Under the pieces are notes generated by a model. It saw only the letters and a list, made by a program, of their open reading frames with translations, had not been told where the DNA came from and made no database searches. From Tubiluchus corallicola (lineage: Eukaryota > Priapulida > Priapulimorpha > Priapulimorphida > Tubiluchidae), in contig JAQGDQ010000007.1 of assembly GCA_030141605.1 (NCBI GenBank), forward strand, positions 1,537,173-1,601,172: a stretch of DNA of 64,000 nt, read 5' to 3'. How positions within the stretch are numbered: the stretch's first letter is position 1; every line of letters begins with the position of its first letter. Position numbers and translations under genes: made by a program. This document shows positions 19,444-31,400 of this stretch, one piece after another.

Positions 19444-19470
19444 AAAAATGCTGAAAACTACAGCATTTTT
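19444..19470. repeat. perfect 10-bp hairpin
   Basis: AAAAATGCTG at 19444-19453 and CAGCATTTTT at 19461-19470, separated by a 7-base loop. It begins 8 bases inside the inner edge of the left inverted-repeat arm. Confidence 0.7.
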
Positions 19471-19821
19471 GTCAACTTTGCGTTAAAGAACGTATACACA
19501 GTCTGATAAAAGTCGTTATCATTACACAGCCATTTAAAAATGTGCTTGTTTTGCAATTATAATTGGTCACTATAGTGATCAGTGGTATTCTTTTATAGTA
19601 TTTTCTATTATTGAGTAAAAATTTGAAAGTTAATATTGTTATTTTTCGCTAAATTATTTATTTATTGTGTTTATTTTTCGTTGTACAATTTTGAGTGTAA
19701 TGTTTTTTTTGTAAATATGTAACTAATCATAATTTGTCTCTCTGGTTTCATTCAAGGTGCGCGTTGTAGGACGGAAGTTAACTGATCGGTGCATACTGCG
19801 CGGTCAGATTTCTTTGTTGTT

Positions 19822-22800
19822 ATGGAACATACGGAAGAAACCAAAATGTCGGATGCAATCGTTGTTTTGAGAAGAAATCGGCCAGGAACTAAGGCTGAGG
19901 TAGTTTAACACTTCTAACTAACCGGGATAACATTAACCGATCACTGAAATAAAAACGCTGTAGTTTTCGGCGCCCTTCTAGGGGAAAGGGAGCAGAAGAC
20001 CGTATGGTCGTTCCCTTTCCCCACATTATTTAAATATTTACTTGTCAACTGACTACGATCTGCATATCTTGTTATGTGTGAAATAAAAGTTCTTATGTCT
20101 TCTCTAAACTTTGTAACTCATTGTTATATACTATCTGTGATTGTTATTCTGAAGGTAAAAAAACTAAATTATTAACATTTCCTCAACTTAAGCACATCGA
20201 AAACTGTTAAGGCAGTTTTTGTGGTCTTTATAATTTTTATTTATGTTGGCACATGAAGGGTGTATACTATAGCATTGCACAAAGTTATGTAGATGAGCAT
20301 TAGTGGGCTAAATATAAAGGAAGTTTATGCCGTTGTCATGGTACCGAGTTAGGCCACCTTAACTTGGAAGTAATTCAGGTTGGTAAAATAGTTTACTGTT
20401 TAGTTTAGTTTAGTTTATTCTGAATAAGGCTACAGGAATGCAACAACATTGACAGCAGTAACTACATAAAACATTGGCTTAGCACTGATTCACTATGTAA
20501 CTGTCACTTACCTGATTTACCATTTGAATCTTGAATTCTTCCTGTTAGTATTACTATAAAGGAAGAGTATAATTATTAGACGCTCTATATATATTAAACA
20601 GAATATAAAATGCTCCCGAATATCAGATGCATGCAACTAGAGTGCAAAAAATATAAGATGCATCACTGTTCAACAGTTAAGTCGTAAGGAGTGCCTGAAC
20701 TGAATTATGTACGTTAAATAAGTGTGTCAGAGTGGCATTAAAGCCTTTTTTCTTATTGCAAGTTTTTGGTTCAATTTTTTTTACTTTAAAGAGTAAACTT
20801 TATACTTTTTATTGTAAAAAGGCTTACTGTTGCTTACAGTTAACTGTGCTAATGCTGCTGAAGATATTGACCACAAATTGTTTTGCTGGATTCAGTGTGA
20901 AATAATTGTCAATTAAGCTTTTCTAGTTATTCACATATCCTGAATTTCCATTTTGTGAGGATCATTTTGATACCAAGCTCATCACTCTATGTTATTTCTA
21001 TGCTGAGATAATTCACATTGAAGATGAAGTGTAGGCTGCGCACTGAAAAACTTAATCTTGAGAAAATCGCTTTTAAAGTTAGCCATTGTTTTTTATCACG
21101 TTTCTGCAAAACACTTAGCAACCGCACAAATGTTGGTTGCTATGGACTTTGCAAGAACACATTGAAGTTATGTTTTAATCCAGTAGATGGCACTTCCTGA
21201 TTAAGATCTGGGCTTCGCAACAAAAAAAACCCGAAGCAAAATGGCTGCTTCCACAAGCTACTATCAGAGTTTCAAAATACAAGTTTTTTACAATTGCATT
21301 ACTAGTTTCTAGCCAGAAAAGTGGATAGGGGTTTATAACATTAAATTTTTAGTACTTTTTGAACATTATCTTGATAATTTGATGCCAGAATATAAAAGTG
21401 CAATATATTTAACATTTGATTTTATAAAAAACAAAAAATTGATATTTGACCAAATTTTTAGTGCATTCTACTTTGAAGCGTCATAACGTAGTTTTAGTTA
21501 TGCCAACTTATTGACGATTTTGGTTTGCAAGCGCACTTATAATTCCTGCTGCTGACTACTGTTGGACTGTGTATATCACAGACTTAAATGCCTGCCCAGT
21601 GGGTTGGCTGATGGTTCTCGTGTTTGAAAAAATTTCAGAATTTTAGGGTTGAAAATTAAGAAGAAATTTATTGGAAAAATTAACAGTGGTTTTTATTCAT
21701 TATTTTATCATGTCTATAAGGATTCACAATCTGTATCTATTCAGTACTAGAAATTGATTTGCCAGAGCCATTGTTATTTGGCCTACGCAGTTAATAGAAT
21801 AGACCCTGAACAAAAACAGGAAAGTTATTATAGTGTCCCAAATAAAAAAAACTAGTGAAGCCTTGTACGTTCGCCCAGTAATAGCAACCGCACATCCCTA
21901 CTCTTGTACTTGTTCCAAGACAATTTTTTATCCATTATCTGACACAGCAGATGCTTGACATTAGGATGGAAGTTTCTTAAAATTCTGTTTTACTACATTT
22001 CTGCTTATTAGTGCTCACTGGTGAGCTTGGCTTATTGTTGGTGAGTAAAAACTTCTAAGGACTAACAAATTACCTAGATTGGCTGAATGAACATTCATTG
22101 TTTGAAAAGTAAATATTCGCATAGTACCTCTAACTAGTGAATGTCTTATTAAGTGACAAAGCAATTTAGAAAATAAAATGAGGATTTTCTTTCAAATTAC
22201 CTGCTTTCCTTTAACAAAATACCTCCCCCTGCCTTAACACCAGGTCACTACTATATTAATTAGTAATGCAGTGTGGTGCAGTCTCTTATTGAATGATTTG
22301 AGTGTTCTTGGCCAGTTAACAGCTTACTTCTCTCATACTTAATCCAGAATGCTGCTTTGCACATCTAGGCATGTTCATTGTTCAACATTCCATGGTTTAA
22401 TGGCAGACAAAAATATTTTTCTAGATTTATACTTAAGTGTTTATAAGTTCAGGTGCCTAGTATGAGTACATACAGGTAACTTAGTACAGTAGCACTAAAT
22501 ATATACAGGTAAGGTATACATCACATAATTTATCATTGTGGAAATTACAGTATAATGTATACAAAGTGTGATATCTTCCATTAATTAAACTAAACATAGA
22601 TAATTTAGTACAGTACAGTAATTTAATTTAAAGAATGGAACCTGTTTTAGTTTTTTACAAATTCCATTTTGTCAGTTTATGAACTATTTGTATTAAATAT
22701 ATGTCTATAAAACCATTTATTTCATTCTTGACTTCTTTGACTTCCTTGTCTTGAAATATAGAATAAAAATTAATTTAGCAGTACAAATTTTGTGGGATAA

Positions 22801-25800
22801 AAAATACTGTGAATTTTTCTGGAAGACTTTGAAAATTATATGTCTTTGGAAAAGTGTCAAAGTTGTTGTGGTTTCAGTTTTCCCAAGGTACGCCATATTG
22901 CCAGACTCTCGTGATGTATGTTGAACTTAAAATCAACTTTAAATAAAGATCATTATTACTCTGAACTAAAGTAAATGGTGTACCTGTGTAAATGAAATTA
23001 TTATTTTTCTGTAGGATTTTTCAAAATGGCCAGAAGAACCATTTGAGGAAATGGATAGCACACTGGCTGTACAGCAGGTATCAGAATAATTAATATTTTT
23101 GTTTGATTGTGATTAAAGTTTTTCTTTTTGCGGTTTGAGTATGAAAGCATGACGAATTGCTGTTTTCTGTGTTAAGCTTCTGGCTTTCACTTAAAGTTAA
23201 GTTTTCTGCTCGATATCGGGATGGTCCTATTTAAATTTTTGAAACAGTTTGTGATCCTCCGTTAGACGAGATTTAGAATTGTAAATTAATCACTAATTAT
23301 AAACCAAATCAAATTTTTTTTGCTGCATATTTGCATCTAAATCTGGGGGGTTGTTGCTGGAAACTATGCAATCTAAGTGCTCTAATACCAGCAATATAAA
23401 TTAGTATTAGTTACAGCATACAGCTGCATTTTATATTAAAATAAAGTACGAGCAAACAACGTTTGGTTGATGCTGGGTTAGCTTAAGAATTTGAAATTGT
23501 TACTATAGGATTTTCATATTAATATGTGCATATAAATGCTCGTTGAATACATAACAAACATTTTTCCAGTACCCATCAGTTACATGAAATTCTAATACTT
23601 TGTTGCTTTAGTTTGATTTACCTGTTTAATAAAGAAACATCAGCTAAGTGGAATTATATTGAATTTCTGATACTTCAACTATAATATTGTCTAGCTTATT
23701 AATAATCAGTATATTGTCGGTCTATTATATAAGCATTTGAATATCCAGTAACAAAAACAGAACGAAGCAGCTTATTACAGAATTCATCGAGCATTATAAA
23801 CCTGTTTCTACATATGTAGTTTATCCAGCAAACAATACGAAAAGATCCTATGAACATAGCTGAAATTCTTACACCTCCAGAAGGTCAGGACGAAGGGGTG
23901 TGGAAATATGAACATCTTCGTCAATTTTGTTTAGAACTAAATGGACTGGCTGTAAAACTACAGGTACAGTGCTAATCTGAAGTCTATGAACTTAAGCTTA
24001 TATGACACCGTAATTTGAATGTTTATATAGCAGTTCTTTGCTTTCATTCAAAATTTTAAAGTAAGTGAGCATTTCACATGAACTTTGTGTAACTAGCGTG
24101 GATTTTTATTATAAATAATATGCATACGTTTAGTGACCATTATTTTCATTTTGATATTGTTTTATTCATTGAAAAAGGTAGAACATTTGAAAAATGGAAA
24201 GCTTATTCATTTTTACTAACCACTTTCTGACCTAGTGATTTGTATTAAATTTATAAAGCAATAAACCAAAAGATAATGGTACAACAAGAAATCTAATTTG
24301 TTGGTTTATTATTATTATTATTATTATTATTATTTATATATTGCTTAGCAAATGTTTACAATTGATTAAATTTACAAACATTAATATAAAATTCAATAAT
24401 TGATTACACTCCTTCTGTATTGAAGATTGTTACTACTTTTGTTATTAAGTATGGTAGTTTTGCTAACAACTCACTGACGCCTTTTTGTTGTTCTTAGGGT
24501 GAATGCCAGCCTGAAACTTGTACGCAAATGACAGCAACTGAACAATGGATTTTTCTCTGTGCTGCACACAAAACACCTAAAGAAGTGAGTTTATTTTTTT
24601 TTACCTGAAAATACTAGTCAATGGCAAATTATAAAAATAAATGGCTTTTTTTCCAATAATTTAAACTTCTAAACTGTGTATTATTTCAGAGTGACTTGCT
24701 GCTTTTTGAAAGTTTTGTTAAACAGAAAATTTGCTTTCAGTGTCCAGCAATTGATTACACTAGACACACACTAGATGGAGCTGCATGTTTGCTTAACAGC
24801 AACAAGTATTTCCCTAGCAGGTATTAATGCTTCTACTAATTGACAGTATTGACATTTACATAACAATCTGTAATAGTTTTTTTTTTGTGTATTTAATCTT
24901 ATTGTTTTTTTTCACTTTTTACTGCATTCATTAGTTTCATTGTTTGTCTCTATATAATTAACCAGTGAAGTTAAAAATATTTTACTCTTTTACAATATTC
25001 GGCATTATGTAATTATGATGCGTCTTCCTGCACATTTTAATTTGTGTAATACTAGTGATAATTATTTTGAGGGTGTGAATGTTACATGTGTTTTTGCAGG
25101 GTCAGTATAAAAGAATCTTCAGTAGCAAAACTTGGTTCTGTATGTCGACGTGTGTACAGAATATTTTCCCATGCATATTTCCATCACAGAGAACTTTTTG
25201 ATGAATTTGAGGTATGCCTTTTCCTTAGTATTTCTAGAATTTATTTTCCCCATCACCAATAAGTTTCTCATTTTATGGCTAACATACACAATATGTACCA
25301 CATTATTTAAGATTCAGTGTGTTTTCTTTAAGTGTTATCCAGTGTTTGGCTCTTGCCTAAATGACTTTGCTCCTGCTGAAAAGAAGTGCAAACAAATAAG
25401 AATGTTCGATAAGCAAGAACAACTTAACCACTAATAACAACCATTAAGTAGTTAAGCCTGGCACAGACAAATACATGTTTTCTATTTTCTTTGTACTAGC
25501 ATTAGCTGTTTAGAGTACACGTAGAAAACATTTAACTGTTCTGGTGTTCCTCTCTGCATGGAAAACCTAAAAGCACAACAATGTGATGAGCCATTGCATA
25601 GGCCTTGCTTTGCCAATGCCCATTCTCTTTGCTCAAGGTCGAGGATTTGAATCCAGGCCCTTCCAATTTCCATTGTCTTTTATTACATACTGCTATTGTA
25701 CACTCTAATAATTATGTCATTATATTTAAGTGCATTTAAGTAAGAATAAATTCATGAAAATTTGCCCATTCATTGTATGAATTAGCCTTATGTGTGTCAG

Positions 25801-26333
25801 GCAGTTTCATCTTGTAAATATTGATAACCAACACAGAGTTGTAAGTTAGCTAGTTATGTTAGGTGAGTAACAGTCTTTACTTTATTTTTACAAGGAAAGT
25901 GTAATTACAGTTTAAGTTACTTGACTGGAAAAGTAACTCTTTGTCAAAAAGATGTTACTCTTACCACATTACAAAAGTTTAAACAATTTAATCAAAGGTT
26001 TACTGTAAATTATAATAGATAAAATGTTTTTCTAGCCCAGTGTTGGCAGTAGGTTTTAAGATAAAAGTTGTTTAATTTGTTGCCTAAAAGTAGTTTTGCA
26101 AATGTTTTCATTTAAATTAAATGACACTTTACAAACACCATGCTTTGTATTTTACTGCTGGTTTGATGTTTACAGAACTCTTTGAATGAGTTTTTTCTGT
26201 TTAGAATGACACCCACTTATGTAAGAGGTTTACCATGTTTGTTACGAAATACAATCTGATGTCCAAGGACAACTTGATCGTTCCTATATTGGAAGATGAC
26301 ACTGGGAACCAGCCAACAGAGAGTGAAGCTTGA
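19822..26333 (+). CDS. MOB4: MOB4 / phocein, STRIPAK complex subunit
   Basis: Complete gene of seven coding exons: 19822-19899, 23015-23077, 23820-23963, 24498-24584, 24741-24820, 25100-25211 and 26205-26333. Total 693 bases, 230 residues. MOB4 is a small zinc-binding adaptor of the striatin-PP2A (STRIPAK) complex in the cytoplasm and Golgi. Near-invariant stretches are [60 protein letters not shown] and [14 protein letters not shown]. Zinc ligands expected from the family are present: Cys98, Cys103, His175 and His180. The first ATG gives an eight-residue extension; a second in-frame ATG (19846) would start nearer to the human N terminus. The C terminus ESEA matches the vertebrate protein. 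A possible ATTAAA poly(A) signal is at 26420. Introns of 0.16-3.1 kb carry few recognisable repeats. Confidence 0.97.
19981..20022. repeat. G-rich/C-rich 11-bp hairpin in MOB4 intron 1
   Basis: GGGGAAAGGGA at 19981-19991 pairs perfectly with TCCCTTTCCCC at 20012-20022. An inner GACC/GGTC stem closes on a GTAT loop. It lies about 80 bases after the donor of exon 1, in an otherwise AT-rich intron. It could be structured RNA or a transposon relic. Confidence 0.75.
20187..20341 (-). repeat. right arm of long inverted repeat around MOB4 exon 1
   Basis: Partner of 19275-19436 in opposite orientation, inside MOB4 intron 1. Together the arms enclose about 750 bases with the promoter, the ATG and the whole first coding exon. 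Confidence 0.8.
24305..24336. repeat. (TTA)n microsatellite
   Basis: About ten TTA units in MOB4 intron 3. Confidence 0.9.
25560..25680 (-). repeat. possible tRNA-derived SINE fragment
   Basis: On the minus strand the sequence contains CCTGGATTCAAATCCTCG, a good match to the RNA polymerase III B box of tRNA genes (GGTTCGAATCC). There is no complete tRNA fold. It lies in MOB4 intron 6. A similar start (ATGGARATKGGRAG, minus strand) recurs at 63299, weakly suggesting one family. Confidence 0.35.
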
Positions 26334-28145
26334 AGTGGTGAACAAGTTAGGGGCTTATTTAGGAATTCATATAAATTTCATTCTTAGTAAATTCCATTGC
26401 GAATTTTTATAGACTGGCTATTAAATTGATGTATAGTTTTGAACATAAGTTTTTTTTCTGTGTAACCTACTTTTTTTCTAAAAAGAACTTAGCATGTTAA
26501 TTCACTTTTAAAACTGTGTAAATATGTATTTATTATACATGCACTACGTACATTATACGTACATTATTTATTAATAGTTGTATTTTCTGAAGATAATGCT
26601 TTTGGTAATTTTCTGCTTTACTTCCTAGCTTTGATTATGGTGTTAAATACTTCAATGTCTCATTTCATTTTAGGGGACCTGATATTATTTTTAATGATCG
26701 AGACTAGATACTCATGTGTACTGCTATCAAGCATCTGCATATACTAAGAAATATTCAAAATGCAAATCTGTGCTTAAGTAGTTCATTGGCATTTGATGTA
26801 AGAAAAATATGTAATTCGTGACTAAATGTGTGTTTTCTTTATTGTAAGCAGCCTATCTGAATTAAATTCAGAGTTTAGTCTTAGTTGACCTGAGTGATCT
26901 CTGATATGTCTTCTAATCTAAAAAAAATTGGCTTATTTTTGCAATATTTCTGTCAAACCATCAACTGCAAACAAGGTAATTAATTTGTATTGTTTTTATA
27001 ATATCCTGGCTGCTCTGAAGAAAACGTAATTGTAAGATGATAACAAAATTTACAGTATGCTGTTGAAAATATCGGACTTGTATCTTCTCACTGGAGTTTG
27101 CATTGCTTTAACAATGAACGGAAAAGAACAGGACTCATAGCCAAGGTTTTTTAAGATTGTGCAACAATGTACACATTCTGCATGTAATTAACAGAAAAAC
27201 AAGATTCATTTCTTTTGCTTTGTTCTGGCATTAAAGTTCGCGACAACATTATGCATTGTAGTGCTGGGTTGTCCTAATTAACATAATTGTACCTTTGCAC
27301 TTCCGATTAAGTCGTCAATTATCAATTTTTACAGTTAGCGTTATCATAGCCCTTCCTATTGCATTTGACAGTTAATGCTGAATCAATCTTGTGTTGTGGA
27401 TCACAGGAGTGATTTCACTGTTGTATTTTGTATTTGAAAATCAATGTTAATAATTAGTTTTCAGTATAAATTAATATAAAATGTGCCACTGTTACTTTAT
27501 GTATATGATTGTGCTCTTAAGTTTAGTTTAGTTTATATATCGAATAGATTAGATTAGATTATGTTATCATAGCTTCACTTATATTATATTGTATCAGAGT
27601 AAATTACCTTTAATTAGGATGGATTCTAGAATAGACTAGACCAGATAATACTAGATTTTGTTAGATTAAACTAGACAAACTAGACTGGACTAAAATTGGT
27701 AGATTAGGCTAGACTAGGTTAGATTCCACTTTACTATGCCAGATGTCTGTGGTTGTGTATGTAGATCATATTGGGTTGAGTTAGATTAGAAAAATGAGGT
27801 CATCTGAAATGAGGTGAGGTGAACTGTGGTAAGATGAAATGAAGTGAGGTGAGTTGTGCTAAAGTAAAACAAAATGAGGTGATGCATCATTGCAATGTAT
27901 CATTACCAAAGCTACACGTCTTTGCTTATACTTTTCTGTTGACAAGTAAAGGAATCGGGTTTCCAGGTGGCTTCCTAGAGGCCATGTGAACTATGCATGG
28001 CTTTGGCCAAGCTACATGGTGATGGTTAAACTCACCTGAGCATGTAGCTGTCTGATCACATGTGATGGTTACAGCTTGTGAGCTGCTGTTATTGACGCAC
28101 CTGCAATTAGATTATTGCTTCGGGTGAAACGGAGCTGTGAAAAGC
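26334..28145. other. MOB4 3' region and upstream of the CNG channel gene
   Basis: Holds the MOB4 3' UTR and the pentamer-rich stretch 27541-27890. No separate gene is seen. Confidence 0.5.
27541..27890. repeat. degenerate TAGAT/TAGAC pentamer array, then GAGGT/GAGTG-type array
   Basis: AGATTAGATT, TAGACTAGAC and TAGATTAGGC words repeat irregularly to about 27800. GAGGTGAGGTGAA and similar units follow to about 27890. This is old tandem-repeat sequence, ending about 250 bases before the proposed 5' exon of the channel gene. Confidence 0.7.
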
Positions 28146-28175
28146 ATGGCAGGTTTCTTGATAGATATGGCTTGA
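28146..28175 (+). other. uORF in a probable 5' non-coding exon of the CNG channel gene
   Basis: A ten-codon frame (MAGFLIDMA then stop) ends two bases before a good donor (GTAAGT from 28178). The matching acceptor TTTAG precedes 28376, the 5' edge of the exon that carries the channel ATG at 28405. The inferred 5' UTR intron is therefore 28178-28375. Both splice sites are by inspection only. Confidence 0.35.
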
Positions 28176-28404
28176 CAGTAAGTATTTAAGTAGTTTCTTT
28201 AGGTTTGTCTTACTTTTTCATGCCAATTTATAAGTTTATCAAAATTTTAAGTGGCTTGGGAAATTAAATTCTGTGCACCAATTAAATAATTTAAAATATT
28301 GTGTTTTAAAACATACTTTTCAGTTACTTTAATGTGAAATTCATATAACCCCGATGATCCTTCCGTATATTTTAGCTGGAACTGAAAAGAAATTTTTGCA
28401 CTGA

Positions 28405-31400
28405 ATGGCAAAAGTAGAAGATACTGCAGAGTTGATTAAGAATGAAGCTGACATTGGCAATGCTCCAGCTATTCAAGTGCATGGTTTTCCAGGAACAAAG
28501 GAAAGTCCTTCAAATAGGTCAGTTTGTTTGTGGTTGGGCAAATCATTACTTTACTTCTAGAACAAAATCATTTTTGAATTTCATAAGGTATTATTTTTCA
28601 AACTTTTTTAGCCAGTTGCGTAAATTTAGTCATCATGAATTTATTTTAGTATGTTATTAGTATGTAAGTATTGCCACTTAAGATTTTCAAGGCAGTAAAG
28701 TCAATAACTCTATAACACTGGTATTGTAACAGAAAGTTTTGCAATTTATTTAATAAACTTAACTAATATATATGCAGTGCTCATTCATCGCAATTTTCTA
28801 ATATTTTCTAATTTCATGCTAGTATGTAGCATTCCTGTATTTATTTATGTCCATTATTCTCATCATTTTTAGAGGAATAGATAATCCCATTTTTTCCTTT
28901 GAAAATGTGGAGACGGGACGGACGGTAACAGTAAAAGAGGAAGCTGATGGGCACAGCAATAGCAATGGTTCTGTCAGCACTGTCCGGAGAGGGAGTAATA
29001 TATCTGGTGGCATCAGTGGAGCTCACGACACATTAGCTGTACCTGGTTCTCAAGTCTCTCGTATGTATGCAGTTCAACACGAGCATTAAATTTGAAAATG
29101 AAGACACATGAATTTCTGGTGAAAACGTAACTGGTAAAACAAAATCTTTTTCAAGATTATCTTTAGACATAATTTTAGTATTGATTCCACATTGGTCTAA
29201 CAAGCTAGAATTTGACTCCATTTGACTATAACCTATTATTTGTATAAAGTGGTGGATAGAAATACAAGCGTATGTGGTTCTTCAGAGACAAAATTCAAAT
29301 TCTTCAATAATACGTATTCCTAAGGCTATGCTGCTCTGAGATTCATTGCCTAAAAATTTTTTTAGTAGAATTTACTTTTTAAATAAATGATGTTTATAAA
29401 GACTAGTACTACTAGTGTTATTCAGTACTACGATAAAATTACTATTCTAAACAAACATGTTTTGAATTATATACAGTACAAAGGATTTTATTCTTTAAAG
29501 ATACAAAATTTCATAAAAACTTTTTATATCTTTAAATCACAGTTTCCAAATCAACTTTAGATTGGGTTTTTAAGACAATTTTTGGCCACAATAATAGTCA
29601 TATTGTAGCATAATGGACAAATGATAATAATGTATACAGATAATTGTATTGCATGTCCTGTGGCTTGTGGCTTCATTCAACATTGTGCTTCTTTCTGATG
29701 GATTACCATGGCAACTGGTATTGATCGTGCTCCAGAACCTGTTGCCTGGGCAATACTTGAAATCCAGCCCTAATGTGGTTTCATTAATCAATACCTGTTT
29801 GCGTTGGCATTGCCTAAGTTAACTTATCAGAACACTTAAGTGTAGATAATATTTGTTATTTCAAGTGGATTATACTCAAGACTGTAGAAGAAACAGAAAA
29901 ATTATTCAGTGCAAAAAATTTTTATTTTGGAGGCTGTTTTGTTTGTCCAACAACTTATTTATTTGTTCTTCTATATATCCATTCTTTATTGCTGTTTGTT
30001 TGTTACACAAAGCAGTTGTCAAGCTGAATCACATTTTTGAAGCATAATAACTCAAAATATTAGTAATTTTAAACAAATAAATTTAAAACAGGGATTTTAA
30101 TGTACCTTACAAACAGCTGACTTTTTTAGCTTGTTAATTTGTGGTCTGTAAAAATATTATTGAGCGGCTTGGCAGCAAACTTACCTTTGAAAGAAGTGAA
30201 AAAATATGAAAGCTTCCAGAAAAAGTTGAAAAACTAGAGAGCTGCCTTTCCAGTTATTTCAGATCATTTCCTAGATGTGTAACTTTTGTTATATTACAGA
30301 TCTTTACAGTGTCAAACATATTCTATCAAATACGTACCTATAAATTTTCCAAGTCTGGAATGTGAATTTATAAAACAATATCCGCTTTTATACTTAAAAC
30401 ATACCAAAATAAATAAGCTACTGCTAAAAAACCTCAGTCATAGGTATGGCATTTATATTATAAAACACTTACTAAGCACTTTGTAAAGCAGTGTACAGTG
30501 ACGAAAAATGTCATCTATTTTTCATTTGTTTTCAGTTTTGAGACGTGGTAGTCAGGCATCTGTGACATCTTCTGGAAAGTCTGCAATTTCTGTATGGAAG
30601 CGCAAATCTCTTCGTGCCACTGTCAGCATCGATTCACTTTCAGCGGATCATACCCACAAGCAGTCGTGGAAATCTATCTCTAGGCTAGCTCGAAGTCGGT
30701 CTGCAGGCAGTACCCGTTCTTTAAAATCCTTATCATCAGTGTAAGTTTTCTGCATAATAATGTAAGGGTGTCAGGGAATAATTAGCCCCCAAGGAGAGGA
30801 TAACAATTGACATTACCATGACAAAGAGCATTAAATTAACTTATTTTAATATTTTTAGTATATATAGTACTGCTGCCCTTCGCATCTCTGAAGGCCATAA
30901 ATAGGCAAGAGTACAATTCATTTTAGTTTTTCAATGAGAGTAGTGTCAAGATTCACTTCTTCAATAACTTGGTTGATTTTTAATTTTTGATAATAAAAAG
31001 TGGAATGAATTTTTAAAAATGGATTGAATGATGATTATTATTATTATGAATAGAATATGAAAAAATGTGTTTTTTTTGTACTTGCGCTTCCGCTTTAATG
31101 TAGCAGGGCTATCATTTCCTGACATTCCGTATATCTTAATAAATGACATAAGCATGAAAGATAGCTGTTTTTAGCTTTCTTATGATTTACTTAATTACGA
31201 TTAATTGTTTTAGTCGTCTGTTTTTTGCCTTCTGAAACAGAACTTTTACATTATCATCCATGTTTGAAATGTTTAGATATTAGTTAATACTGCTGTCTAA
31301 CATGCTTATTTTATTGTTACTGGATATTTGCTCAAATATATATTTTTTTCGAATTGCTTGCTAAGAACGTTTGAAGCTTAACTTTCCATGCAAAAATGCA

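Noticed and set aside
25620-25660. Apparent tRNA T-arm
   Set aside because: No anticodon or acceptor stem can be formed; kept only as a SINE-like fragment.
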